Under the pieces are notes generated by a model. That model was not told where the DNA came from. It saw nothing but the letters and a program-made list of their open reading frames with translations, and ran no database searches. Below, one piece after another: positions 20,652 to 27,844 of a DNA stretch of 27,844 bases (the stretch's first letter is position 1; each line of letters begins with the position of its first letter). The stretch spans positions 1 through 27,844 of the forward strand of contig JAEDKS010000007.1 in the NCBI GenBank assembly GCA_016295665.1, in the 5' to 3' direction. The stretch is from Clostridia bacterium. Its GTDB lineage: Bacteria; Bacillota; Clostridia; Christensenellales; Aristaeellaceae. A program made the translations under genes and the position numbers.

Positions 20652-22496
20652 TCACGTTTCCTCGTAGCGCAGCCCGTCAAAGACGGCGGTGCCCTCCAGC
20701 GCGTAGACGCCCACCATGGCGCCGGTGAAGCGCTTGCCCAGGCGCACGCCCTCGTCGGACAGGTAGGTCATGTTTTCCAGCGCACACAGGGTTCGCCACC
20801 CATCGCCCGCGCGGGCCAGCAGGGTGCGGCGCAGCCCGTCCGCCTCCACCCGGAGGGTCAGGCGGTCGCCGGGCTTCAGGGCGGCGGGGACGGGCGCGTG
20901 GGTCACGGTCTCCAGACCGATCTGCTCGGTGACATGGAGCGCGCCGTCCCGCACGCCGGCGGTCAGGAAGGAATGCTCGTCGTAGTAGCAGGTCAGCCCC
21001 GCCTCGCCCGAACCCGGCACGGTGAGCGCGGCCTCAAAGGCGAAGCGCGGCTCCCGCTGCCGCTGCAGCACCACGCTGCGGCAGCGGGTGTCCGTCAGGG
21101 GGAAGGGGTCGCCCCGCAGGGTCAGGGTGTCGCCCTCCCAGCGGAGGGTGCCCGGGCGCGGGGCCCTGGGGGTCAGCCAGTCCGTGTGCCCGGGGACGGG
21201 CGCGTCCGGCAGCAGCTTCCGCGCCTGGGTGGACACGCCCCGCCCCTCGTTCAGCAGGGGCCAGCCGTCCGCCGTCCAGGTGAAGGCGTCCAGCGCCGTC
21301 TCGCGGCCCATCATGGTCCAGCGGCCCTCCAGCGGCCGCCCGCACAGGTACACGAAGGCCCATCGCCCGTCCGGCAGGGTCACCGGCTTGGCGTGACCGC
21401 AGCGCTGAATCGGGCTGCGCTCGTCCCACTGGCGGATGACCGGGCCGTAGGGGCTGGGCTGGTACACGCCCATGAGCGTCCGGGAGCGGGCCACGGTCTC
21501 CCGGTGCCCGGTGCCCGTGCCGCCCTCGGCCAGGAACAGGTAGTACCATCCGTCCCGCTTCAGCAGGTGGGGGCCCTCCGGAGCGCGCTTCTGGCTGCCG
21601 TAGTAGAGCAGGGTCGTTTCGGACAGGCGGCGCGTGGCGCTGCCGTCGATCTCAAAGATGCGCGCCCCCCGGTTCAGCAGCATGTAGTGCCGCCCGTCAT
21701 CGTCGTGGAACAGGCTCGGGTCGATGCCGTCCTCCTCGAAGAACACGGGCTCGGAGTAGGGGCCCTCGGGAGAGCGGGAGGTGACCACCATCTGCCGGCG
21801 GCGCACCGCGCCCACGTCGTTCAGGCGCAGGGTGGCGCAGATGTAGAACAGCCCGGTGTCCGGCGCGTAGGAAATATCCGGCGCCCACCAGCCCCGTCCG
21901 CCCTCCAGCCCCTCCAGCGCCGACCACTCGGGCCGCTCGATGGCGTGGCCCACGACCTCCCAGTGAATCAGGTCGCGGCTGTGGCTGACGGGGATGCAGG
22001 GGAAGAAGGTGAAGGTGGAGTTGACCATGTAGTAGTCCTCCCCCACCCGCAGGATGGAGGGGTCGGGGAAGAAGCCCCGGCGCACCGGGTTGTGGTACAG
22101 TTCCTCTGGCTCCGCGCCCACCGCGTGCACAAAGCAGGCCCGGGTCGCGGGGTTGTCCATGGCCAGGTCATAGGGCGACACCAGCGCCAGGTCGCCCCGC
22201 AGCGGATCCATGCCGCCCCTCGTCATCAGGTAGCGGCACTTCTCCGGGTCGCGGCCTTCGGCGGCGTAGTGCAGCAGATCCCGCCCACGGCTGTCCACCG
22301 CGTTCAGGTTCACCCGCAGCCCGTACTCCACCAGATACCGCAGCACCTCCAGGCTGCTCTCCCGCGCCGCGAGCATCGGGAGCGGCACGCCGTCCGCGTC
22401 CACGGCGTCAATCAGCGTGGGCTCCAGGGGCAGCGCCGCCTGGATGCCCGGCAGGTCGCTCTGCAGAATCAGCGCACGAAGCGCCTCCGCCGTCAC
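20652..22496 (-). CDS. GH43 glycosidase with N-terminal ankyrin-like repeats
   Basis: A 614-residue protein with a GTG start at 22496, supported by GGAGGAGG just upstream and a GTGA overlap with the preceding gene. Residues about 1-125 look like ankyrin repeats ('DGVPLPMLAARESSLEVLRYLVEYGL', 'DSRGRDLLHYAAEGRDPEKCRYLM', 'SPYDLAMDNPATRACFV'). Residues about 135-430 are a GH43 five-bladed propeller: FPDPS with base Asp145, WAPDIS (204-209), GIDPSLF with Asp259, and EGPHLLK with acid Glu307. The last 170 residues are a beta-sandwich of the kind found at the end of GH43 xylosidases. No signal peptide is present, so it acts in the cytoplasm on imported oligosaccharides, probably beta-xylosides or alpha-arabinosides. 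Substrate is not determined. The ankyrin part is unusual for this family. Confidence 0.85.
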   Translation of the reverse strand: MTAEALRALILQSDLPGIQAALPLEPTLIDAVDADGVPLPMLAARESSLEVLRYLVEYGLRVNLNAVDSRGRDLLHYAAEGRDPEKCRYLMTRGGMDPLRGDLALVSPYDLAMDNPATRACFVHAVGAEPEELYHNPVRRGFFPDPSILRVGEDYYMVNSTFTFFPCIPVSHSRDLIHWEVVGHAIERPEWSALEGLEGGRGWWAPDISYAPDTGLFYICATLRLNDVGAVRRRQMVVTSRSPEGPYSEPVFFEEDGIDPSLFHDDDGRHYMLLNRGARIFEIDGSATRRLSETTLLYYGSQKRAPEGPHLLKRDGWYYLFLAEGGTGTGHRETVARSRTLMGVYQPSPYGPVIRQWDERSPIQRCGHAKPVTLPDGRWAFVYLCGRPLEGRWTMMGRETALDAFTWTADGWPLLNEGRGVSTQARKLLPDAPVPGHTDWLTPRAPRPGTLRWEGDTLTLRGDPFPLTDTRCRSVVLQRQREPRFAFEAALTVPGSGEAGLTCYYDEHSFLTAGVRDGALHVTEQIGLETVTHAPVPAALKPGDRLTLRVEADGLRRTLLARAGDGWRTLCALENMTYLSDEGVRLGKRFTGAMVGVYALEGTAVFDGLRYEET

Positions 22497-24118
22497 GGGG
22501 CCACCTCCTCCGGCACGACCCGGAAGGGGCCGAACACCGCGTGACCGCCGTGGGCCCCGCCGTCCATGGGCATGCAGAACAGGCCCAGCCGCGCCCCCAC
22601 CCAGGTGTGGCGCGACGGAGAGAAGCCCGTGCCCAGGGTCGTCCACGCGCCCGTTTCCCCGGCGCAAGCGAAGTCCGCCTCCGCCTCGGCGTAGCCCGTG
22701 TTCCGGAGGGTCAGGCGCAGACGCAGCCGCTCCCCGGCGGGGGCCGTCGCCAGCACCTGCTCCGCCTTGCCGCCCGGGGCGTTCTGGCTCTCCACGTACA
22801 CCGCCTGCAGGCCCTCCGCGCTCCGGCGCACCGCCAGATAGGCGTACTGTCCGCCGATGAGCGCCAGGCCCGCCTGCTCGCCGGGGCGCAGCATGGTCGC
22901 GTCCACGGTGGTCTCCGCCGTGAAGGCCAGGCAGGCCACCTTCTGGGTCAGCGCCTGCGGGCACTGCCACAGGGTCGTGCCGCCCGAGGGCAGCGCACAG
23001 GCCCGCAGCGCCAGCGCGCCGCTCTCCACCCGGCAGCAGTCCGCCGGAGGATTGCCCATGAACTGCCACTGCAGCCCCAGGGGGCCCGTGAAGTCATCGC
23101 TGGCCTGCTCGGAGGTGGGGGCACAGGCGGGGCCGGCGGGCTTGGTGAAGGTCATCACCGGGATGCCGCAGTCCGCCGCGTTGGCCTGCAAAGCCGCCGC
23201 CCGGGCGTCCTCGCCGGCGGGAATCGTCTCCGGGGGCACCGGGTGCGCATCCACCTGCCCCACGAAGGGCCATCCGTCCTCCTGCCAGCGCATGGGCTGC
23301 AGGTGCAGAATGCGCCCGTACAGTCCCCGGCTCTGGAAGTGCAGGAACCAGTCCGAGCCGTCCGGCGCGGTGACCCAGGCGCCCTGATGGGGGCCGTTGA
23401 CCACGCTGCTGCCCTGCTTGAGCACCACCTTCTCCTCCCAGGGGCCCAGGATGCTGCGGCTGCGCAGCACGGTCTGCCAGCCCGTCGCCACGCCGCCCGC
23501 CGGGGCGAAGATGTAGTACCAGCCCGCCCGCTTGTACACCTTCGGGCCCTCCAGGGTGGGCTGGGTGACCTGCCCGTCGAACAGGATGCGGTCGGGGCCC
23601 AGCGCCCGCAGGCCGTCCGCGCTCAGGGGGAAGATGCCCAGCACGCTCTTGAAGCCGATGCGGCTCTTGGCGTAGCCGTGCACCAGCCACGCCCGACCGT
23701 CGTCGTCCCAGAAGGGGCAGGAGTCGATGAGGCCCTTGCCCGGCAGCACGCACACCGGCGGCTCCCACGGGCCCAGGGGGTCGCGGGTGCGGACGCAGAA
23801 GATGCCCTCGTCGGGCATGCCGTAGTAAATCGTGAACCAGCCGTCATGGTAGCGGATGGCGGGGGCCCAGACACCCTTCGCGTGCTGGGGGGCCAGCCCC
23901 TCGTACTCCGGCACCCGCTCCAGCGCGTAGCCCCGCAGCGTCCAGTTCACCATGTCCTTGCTGGTCAGGATGGGCAGACCCGGCACGTAGTTGAACGTGG
24001 AGGCCGTGAGGTAGTAGGTGTCCCCCACCCGGATGGCGTCCGGGTCGGAGTAGTCGCACAGCAGCACGGGGTTCTGGTAGGTTCCGTTGCCCAGATCGGC
24101 TTGATACAGCTTGTCCAT
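22493..24118 (-). CDS. GH43 beta-xylosidase/alpha-arabinofuranosidase-like enzyme
   Basis: A 541-residue GH43 enzyme. The catalytic domain (about 14-330) has 'SDPDAIRVGDTYYLTAS' with probable base Asp25, 'KGVWAPAIRYHDGWF' (81-95), 'GLIDSCPFWDDDG' with Asp132, and 'LEGPKVYKRAGWYYIF' with acid Glu190. The C-terminal beta-sandwich (about 345-541; 'LGLQWQFMGNPP') is the accessory domain usual in xylosidase-type GH43 proteins. Start ATG 24118 follows GGAGAGG. No signal peptide is visible, so it works in the cytoplasm. It follows the esterase gene by 5 bases and overlaps the next GH43 gene by 4 bases. It likely cuts xylose or arabinose from imported oligosaccharides; the exact linkage is not shown by motifs alone. 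Confidence 0.88.
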   Translation of the reverse strand: MDKLYQADLGNGTYQNPVLLCDYSDPDAIRVGDTYYLTASTFNYVPGLPILTSKDMVNWTLRGYALERVPEYEGLAPQHAKGVWAPAIRYHDGWFTIYYGMPDEGIFCVRTRDPLGPWEPPVCVLPGKGLIDSCPFWDDDGRAWLVHGYAKSRIGFKSVLGIFPLSADGLRALGPDRILFDGQVTQPTLEGPKVYKRAGWYYIFAPAGGVATGWQTVLRSRSILGPWEEKVVLKQGSSVVNGPHQGAWVTAPDGSDWFLHFQSRGLYGRILHLQPMRWQEDGWPFVGQVDAHPVPPETIPAGEDARAAALQANAADCGIPVMTFTKPAGPACAPTSEQASDDFTGPLGLQWQFMGNPPADCCRVESGALALRACALPSGGTTLWQCPQALTQKVACLAFTAETTVDATMLRPGEQAGLALIGGQYAYLAVRRSAEGLQAVYVESQNAPGGKAEQVLATAPAGERLRLRLTLRNTGYAEAEADFACAGETGAWTTLGTGFSPSRHTWVGARLGLFCMPMDGGAHGGHAVFGPFRVVPEEVAP

Positions 24119-24123
24119 GTCGT

Positions 24124-24861
24124 TTACCTCTCCTTCTCCGCGTCGGCGTCCACCGTGCCGTGGGCCTGCAGCCACGCGGCGGCCTCGGGCGCGATCAGCG
24201 CCGCATAGGCGCCGCCCATCGCCCACAGCGCCCCAGCGATGAGCCCGGCATACGCCATGGCCCCCTCCGGGCGCAGGTGGGAGTTGTCGTTCTGTCCGTC
24301 CGGGAAGTTGGGGTAGGCCCCGGGCTCCAGACACATGTAGAAGCGGCGGCTCTCCTCGATGCCGGTGGACTGCACCAGCGCCTCGCTCATCGCCGTCAGG
24401 TCAACGCAGGCCACGCCCAGCCGTGCGGCGGTCTGCCGGGCGGATTCCGCCCAGTCGGTGTGGCGGTAGGCCGGGGTGTTGCCGCTGAACAGGCGGCGGC
24501 AGCAGGGCGTGATGATGACCGGGATGGCGCCCTTGTTCCGGGCCGCGTTGACGAACTTCTCCAGATTCACCGCGTAGTCCCCGAAGGCGGCGGCATAGCG
24601 GGCGGCGTCCTGCTCCTTCTCGTCGTTGTGACCGAACTGGATGAACAGGAAGTCCCCCGCCTCCATCCGGTCGTAGATGGGCACCAGCCGGCCCTCGTCC
24701 AGAAAGGACTTCGTGCTGCGCCCGTTGATGGCGTGGTTGCTGACGGTGACCTCCCCGCGCTTCGTGAAGCGGTCAAAGACCTGGGCGATGCCCGTCTGGG
24801 GGTAGGTGTTCATGTAGTTCTGCTGGCAGGTGGAATCCCCCGCCCAGAAGATGGTCGGCAT
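24124..24861 (-). CDS. SGNH/GDSL carbohydrate esterase, CE12-like
   Basis: A 245-residue SGNH hydrolase. Block I is 'FWAGDSTCQQ' with nucleophile Ser10, block II is 'NHAINGRSTKSF' (42-53) with Gly47, block III is 'FGHNDEKE' (76-83) with Asn79, and block V is 'NDNSHLRPEGA' with Asp192 and His195. 'YPQTGIAQVF' after block I and 'QFGHND' are typical of the rhamnogalacturonan/xylan acetylesterase group (CAZy CE12). It would remove acetyl groups from plant oligosaccharides. It has no signal peptide, so it acts inside the cell, which fits its place between sugar permeases and GH43 genes. Start ATG 24861 follows GAAGGAGGAG. Which polymer it serves (pectin or xylan) is not settled; the two GH43 partners favour an arabinose/xylose-rich one. 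Confidence 0.85.
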   Translation of the reverse strand: MPTIFWAGDSTCQQNYMNTYPQTGIAQVFDRFTKRGEVTVSNHAINGRSTKSFLDEGRLVPIYDRMEAGDFLFIQFGHNDEKEQDAARYAAAFGDYAVNLEKFVNAARNKGAIPVIITPCCRRLFSGNTPAYRHTDWAESARQTAARLGVACVDLTAMSEALVQSTGIEESRRFYMCLEPGAYPNFPDGQNDNSHLRPEGAMAYAGLIAGALWAMGGAYAALIAPEAAAWLQAHGTVDADAEKER

Positions 24862-24914
24862 AGTGCTCCTCCTTCGTGTAGCTCCCTTGTCCCGGGCGTG
24901 CTCCCGGGCCTGTG

Positions 24915-24959
24915 AAAAGGGGCGCGGATGCGGGAGTCTGGCTCCGCGCACCCGCGCCC
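24915..24959 (-). terminator. Terminator-like hairpin between permease and esterase genes
   Basis: On the minus strand GGGCGCGG...GGAG and CTCC...CCGCGCCC form a long imperfect stem around a five-base loop, followed by CTTTTC. No clear promoter lies between it and the esterase, so partial read-through is likely. Confidence 0.65.
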
Positions 24960-24992
24960 GACGATGGTTTGGTTGCTTTTCCCGGCTGCGCC

Positions 24993-25871
24993 TTACTCCT
25001 TGACCGCGCCGATGTTGATGCCCTTCACGAAGTACTTCTGCAGGAAGGGATACAGGATCATGAACGGCAGGATGGCGACGATGACGCAGGCGTTCTGGAT
25101 GGTGTTCTCCGTCACGGCGCCGGTGGCGTTGGGCAGATTGGAGCCCTGCATCATGGAGCGGAGCTTCATCTGGAAGTTGTACAGGTCAGCCTTGGTGATG
25201 TACAGCTTGTAGTTGGTGTAGTCATTCCAGTAGGACACGGCGAACATCAGGCCAATGGACGCCAGAGCCGCCTTGGACAGGGGCAGGGCGATCTTGTAGA
25301 AGATCTGCATGGGGGTGCAGCCGTCCAGGGTGGCGCTCTCGAACAGGGAGTTCGGGATGCCCTCGAAGAAGTTGCGCATCAGCACCAGGTTGTACACGCT
25401 GATGGCGGGGGGCAGGATGACCGCCCACAGGGTGTTCAGCATGTTCAGCTTCTTGATGACGATGTACAGGGGGATCATGCCGCCGGAGAACACCATGGAG
25501 AACATGAGCAGCCAGGCGAAGAAGCCGCGGCCGGGCATGTCCCACTGAATCAGCACATAGGCGCCGAGGGTGGACAGCAGCAGGCCCAGGAAGGTACCCG
25601 CGACGGTGGTGATGAAGCTGTTGCGCAGGGGGGTCAGCAGCGTCTGATTGGTCAGCACGGTGACGTAGCCCTCCAGGCCGAACTTGTCGGGCCAGAGCTT
25701 CATGCCGTAGCCGGTGGTCAGGTCAAAGGAGTCCACCAGCACCTTCCAGATGGGCACCAGAATGATGAGGCACACGATGAAGAAGAACAGACCGTTGATA
25801 TAGGGGAAGATGGAGAACTTCTTATGGGGCTTGCGAATCTGGGGCGCGCCCACGGACTTGGTATTTTCCAT
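24993..25871 (-). CDS. Carbohydrate ABC transporter permease, LplC/YtcP type
   Basis: A 292-residue membrane protein with about six predicted helices (near 23-44, 86-106, 117-137, 149-167, 200-220, 258-278). The cytoplasmic EAA loop is visible as 'ESATLDGCTPMQIFYKIALPLSKAALASI' (about 183-211). 'WDMPGRGFFAWLLMFSMVFSGGMIPLYIVIKKLNMLNT' is characteristic of the LplC/YtcP subfamily, which imports complex plant-derived oligosaccharides in Firmicutes. Start ATG 25871 follows GGAAGGAGGAGGAG and lies 19 bases after the upstream permease. No ATPase gene is in the window, as usual for this group, which shares a general MsmK-type ATPase encoded elsewhere. Confidence 0.92.
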   Translation of the reverse strand: MENTKSVGAPQIRKPHKKFSIFPYINGLFFFIVCLIILVPIWKVLVDSFDLTTGYGMKLWPDKFGLEGYVTVLTNQTLLTPLRNSFITTVAGTFLGLLLSTLGAYVLIQWDMPGRGFFAWLLMFSMVFSGGMIPLYIVIKKLNMLNTLWAVILPPAISVYNLVLMRNFFEGIPNSLFESATLDGCTPMQIFYKIALPLSKAALASIGLMFAVSYWNDYTNYKLYITKADLYNFQMKLRSMMQGSNLPNATGAVTENTIQNACVIVAILPFMILYPFLQKYFVKGINIGAVKE

Positions 25872-25890
25872 ATTTGCTCCTCCTCCTTCC

Positions 25891-26832
25891 TTACACGATG
25901 CCGCGTCCGCGAACCTTGTTGCTGGCGAAGTTGCAGAGGAGCATCAGCGCCATGCCGACCAGGGAGCGGAACAGACCAATGGCGGTGGTGTAGCCGTAAT
26001 CCGGGATGGCACCACTGTTGAAGGTCTGGTAGTAGACGTAGGTCTGAAGCACCTGAGAGACGTCCATGACCGCGTCGTTCTGGAGCACGAACACGCTCTC
26101 GAACAGGTTCATGATCTTGCCCAGGTTCAGGATCAGCACGGTGATGATGGTGTTCGCCAGGGAAGGCAGGGTGATGTACCACATCTGCTTCCAGCGGCCC
26201 GCGCCGTCGATCTGGGCGGCCTCATAGATGCCGGGGTCGATGCCGGTCAGGGTTGCCAGGAAGATAATGGTGCCCCAGCCGGTGTCATGCCAGATGTTGA
26301 TGAAGTAGTAGGCTCCGCGCCAGGTGGCGGAGTTGCCCAGGAAATAGATACCCTTGTCGATGACGCCCAGGCTGATGAGCAGCTGGTTCACCAGACCGGA
26401 GGTGGTGGGCGCCAGAATCAGCTGGAACACGGACGCGGTCACAACCCAGCTCATGAAGTGCGGCATGTAGATGATGGTCTGCGCGAGCTTCTTGACGCCG
26501 TTGTGCGCGATTTCATTCAAAAGCAGAGAGAGGATGACGGAGAACAGGTTGGTGAGCAGCAGCTTGACGACGCTCAGCACGATGGTGTTGGTGAAGGCCG
26601 TCCAGAAGTTCGGCATACCGAACAGGCGCTCGAAGTTTGCCAGGCCCACCCAGGTGGCGGGCTTGATGATGTTGTACTTGGTGAAGGCAAAGTAGATGCC
26701 GAACATCGGCAGGTAATGGAACAGGATCAGGAATACCAGTACGGGCAGAAATAGCACATAGAAGCCAGCGTACCGCTTGATGCGCGGCAGCAACGGCTTC
26801 TTCTCGGGCTTGATCTTCATTGTGCCGTCCAT
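25891..26832 (-). CDS. Carbohydrate ABC transporter permease, LplB type
   Basis: A 313-residue membrane protein with about six predicted helices. The N-terminal 'KRYAGFYVLFLPVLVFLILFHYLPMFGIYFAF' and 'LLTNLFSVILSLLLNEI' are typical LplB sequences. The EAA loop appears as 'EAAQIDGAGRWKQMWYITLPSLANTIITV' (about 210-238). Start ATG 26832 is favoured because AGGGGG lies 8 bases upstream; ATGs at 26850 and 26820 are alternatives without a better site. It pairs with the LplC-type gene 19 bases downstream. It follows the solute-binding protein gene by 150 bases containing strong hairpins. Its substrate is inferred from the esterase and GH43 genes of the same locus. Confidence 0.92.
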   Translation of the reverse strand: MDGTMKIKPEKKPLLPRIKRYAGFYVLFLPVLVFLILFHYLPMFGIYFAFTKYNIIKPATWVGLANFERLFGMPNFWTAFTNTIVLSVVKLLLTNLFSVILSLLLNEIAHNGVKKLAQTIIYMPHFMSWVVTASVFQLILAPTTSGLVNQLLISLGVIDKGIYFLGNSATWRGAYYFINIWHDTGWGTIIFLATLTGIDPGIYEAAQIDGAGRWKQMWYITLPSLANTIITVLILNLGKIMNLFESVFVLQNDAVMDVSQVLQTYVYYQTFNSGAIPDYGYTTAIGLFRSLVGMALMLLCNFASNKVRGRGIV

Positions 26833-26876
26833 GCAACGACCCCCTGTCATCAGTGTTGATTCAAGAATGGCTTTGA

Positions 26877-26914
26877 GGGCGGGAAGGAGCCGGTCACCCG
26901 TCTCCTCCCCGCCC
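26877..26914 (-). other. Strong 13-bp hairpin between solute-binding protein and permease genes
   Basis: On the minus strand GGGCGGGGAGGAG pairs with CTCCTTCCCGCCC with one G-T pair around a 12-base loop. No T-run follows, so it looks more like an RNA-stability or partial-termination element than a full terminator. Confidence 0.55.
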
Positions 26915-26939
26915 GGTTGTTACCGAAAGAGCCCTTGCT

Positions 26940-26970
26940 CACACGGCACGTGTGGGGGCATGCACCCCCA
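26940..26970 (-). other. Two small hairpins just after the solute-binding protein gene
   Basis: Two perfect stems touch each other: TGGGGG/CCCCCA (26953-26958 with 26965-26970) around six bases and CACACG/CGTGTG (26940-26945 with 26949-26954) around three bases. They share two bases, so they are alternatives or stack. No T-run follows. Confidence 0.45.
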
Positions 26971-26982
26971 TGCCCAGGCGAA

Positions 26983-27844
26983 TTACTTCGCGTTCAGGCT
27001 CTCCACGATGGCATCGGACCAGGCCTTGCCCTCGGCGGCGAACTGCGCCATGGCGTCGGCATAGGTCATCTCGCCCATGGCAACCTTGGCGATCAGGCTG
27101 TTCTTCAGGGTGGTCAGGTCGCCGTTGTAGGTGCTCATGGCATCGGTGCTGGGCACCAGCACAGCGCCCTTGGCGTTGGCCTGGAACACGGCGTTGGAGG
27201 CCAGGTTCTCGGGCATCACGATCTCGTTCAGGGGGTTCGCATAGCCCTCGACATAGTCAGCCAGGCAGCCAACGGGGTCGGTGTGGGCCTTGGTGTACAG
27301 GGTGCCGGGGGTCTCGCGGTTCTCCAGGAAGTGGAACTGGCCCTCCTCGTAGGTGGCTTCCTTATCGGTGCCGGCCAGCACGGTCTCCGCAGCGCGGCTC
27401 CACTGCACGCCCTCGGTGCCGTAGGTCCACAGGAACTGCACGTCGCCGCCATCGAGCATGGTGTCGATGAAGTAGGTGAACACGCCCTCAGGATTCTCGC
27501 AGGCTTCGGTGATGGCCCACACGGGCGGCGTACGGTCGATGTACTGATACAGGCTGTTGCCCTCGGCGTCCTTCAGGGGAGCCAGCGGGACCAGCGTGCC
27601 ATCCTGGTTGTTGTTCTCCAGGTTGGTCTTCAGGTTGGTCGCCCAGGTGCCGACCCAGTAGGTGAACACGCCGGTGGTGTCGTCATAGAACTTGTTGCGG
27701 CAGTCCTTGGTGCCGTTGGTCAGGGTGGTGGGGTCAATCCAGCCCTTGGTGTAACCCTCGTTCAGGCGCTCCAGGGCAGCCTTCATGGCGGGCTCGGTGA
27801 AGCCGTCAACCCACTTGCCTTCCTCATTCTTGTAGAAGGAAGGA
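26983..27844 (-). CDS. Extracellular solute-binding protein of a sugar ABC transporter, N-terminus outside window
   Basis: Only the last 286 residues are present; the gene continues past the right edge, so the signal peptide and lipobox expected for an LplA-type lipoprotein cannot be seen. The visible part has the look of family 1-type binding proteins: 'GFTEPAMKAALERLNEGYTKGWIDP', 'FYDDTTGVFTYWVGTWATNL', 'LKDAEGNSLYQYIDRTPPVWAITEACENPEGVFTYFIDTM' and a C-terminal helix 'MTYADAMAQFAAEGKAWSDAIVESLNAK'. It is the first visible gene of the sugar operon, followed by LplB and LplC permeases. It would capture an oligosaccharide outside the cell for import. Codon use (many GGC/GCC/AAG, fewer CGG/GGG) looks like that of a highly expressed gene. 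The ligand is inferred only from the enzymes downstream. Confidence 0.88.
   Translation of the reverse strand, partial: PSFYKNEEGKWVDGFTEPAMKAALERLNEGYTKGWIDPTTLTNGTKDCRNKFYDDTTGVFTYWVGTWATNLKTNLENNNQDGTLVPLAPLKDAEGNSLYQYIDRTPPVWAITEACENPEGVFTYFIDTMLDGGDVQFLWTYGTEGVQWSRAAETVLAGTDKEATYEEGQFHFLENRETPGTLYTKAHTDPVGCLADYVEGYANPLNEIVMPENLASNAVFQANAKGAVLVPSTDAMSTYNGDLTTLKNSLIAKVAMGEMTYADAMAQFAAEGKAWSDAIVESLNAK

Noticed and set aside
24862..24914. Own promoter for the esterase/GH43 genes
   Set aside because: No convincing -35/-10 pair with normal spacing was found in the short gap; only weak TACACG-like text is present.
1..27844. CRISPR array, insertion sequence, prophage or tRNA
   Set aside because: No spaced direct repeats, transposase or integrase, or cloverleaf sequence was found on reading both strands; the only tandem repeat is the two-unit one at 4979-5004.

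Overview
The window is a GC-rich (roughly two-thirds G+C by eye) low-repeat bacterial chromosome segment. The gene set points to a Clostridia-type Firmicute, probably an anaerobic gut fermenter: an Mrp/Mbh-like antiporter operon, a TGS-domain nucleoside kinase, MocR/PdxR with PdxST, Lpl-type sugar ABC permeases, and strong AGGAGG ribosome sites with sigma-A promoters. This placement rests on gene content only; no rRNA or other phylogenetic marker is present. There are 23 protein genes (two cut by the window ends), no tRNA, rRNA, CRISPR, insertion sequence or phage gene. Very long open frames antisense to real genes are a GC-content artefact.

Layout: (1) 1-4776, minus strand: an eight-gene operon for a multisubunit cation/proton antiporter in the order E, F, G, DUF4040, MbhE+B fusion, C, D and a further proton-channel subunit cut off at base 1. 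This is the order of the archaeal Mbh/Mbs membrane module. (2) 4777-5085: a divergent control region with two clear promoters, a G-quadruplex-like tandem repeat and a palindrome. (3) 5086-9058, plus strand: an unknown 170-aa protein, a phosphohexomutase (PgcA-like), and a uridine-kinase-family enzyme with a ThrRS-like N-terminus under its own promoter. (4) 9106-14463: a PLP-centred block, with a MetB/cystathionine-lyase plus MalY/PatB pair (minus), pdxR (minus) and divergent pdxST (plus). PLP synthesis, its regulator and two PLP enzymes lie side by side.

(5) 14544-18189, minus strand: a three-gene signalling operon made of a 7TM protein that looks like a kinase without kinase motifs, a NarX/LiaS-type histidine kinase and a LuxR-type response regulator. 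(6) 18292-18786: an XRE regulator with a zinc ribbon, whose terminator contains its own stop codon. (7) 18866-20517: an ECF sigma factor and a membrane-anchored probable anti-sigma factor, preceded by an ECF-like promoter suggesting autoregulation. (8) 20652-27844, minus strand: a sugar-use locus read from the right edge: lipoprotein-type solute-binding protein (cut), two LplB/LplC-type permeases, a CE12-like esterase, a GH43 enzyme and a second GH43 enzyme with an N-terminal ankyrin-like region. The three enzymes lack signal peptides, so imported acetylated, arabinose/xylose-bearing oligosaccharides are probably trimmed in the cytoplasm. Hairpins between solute-binding protein and permeases, and between permeases and enzymes, suggest graded expression along this operon.

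The most unusual items are the ankyrin-GH43 fusion, the split 7TM/histidine-kinase system, the MbhE-MrpB fusion in an Mbh-ordered operon, and the densely packed regulatory regions around pdxR and upstream of the antiporter operon. No wholly new multi-gene system is demonstrable from sequence alone.
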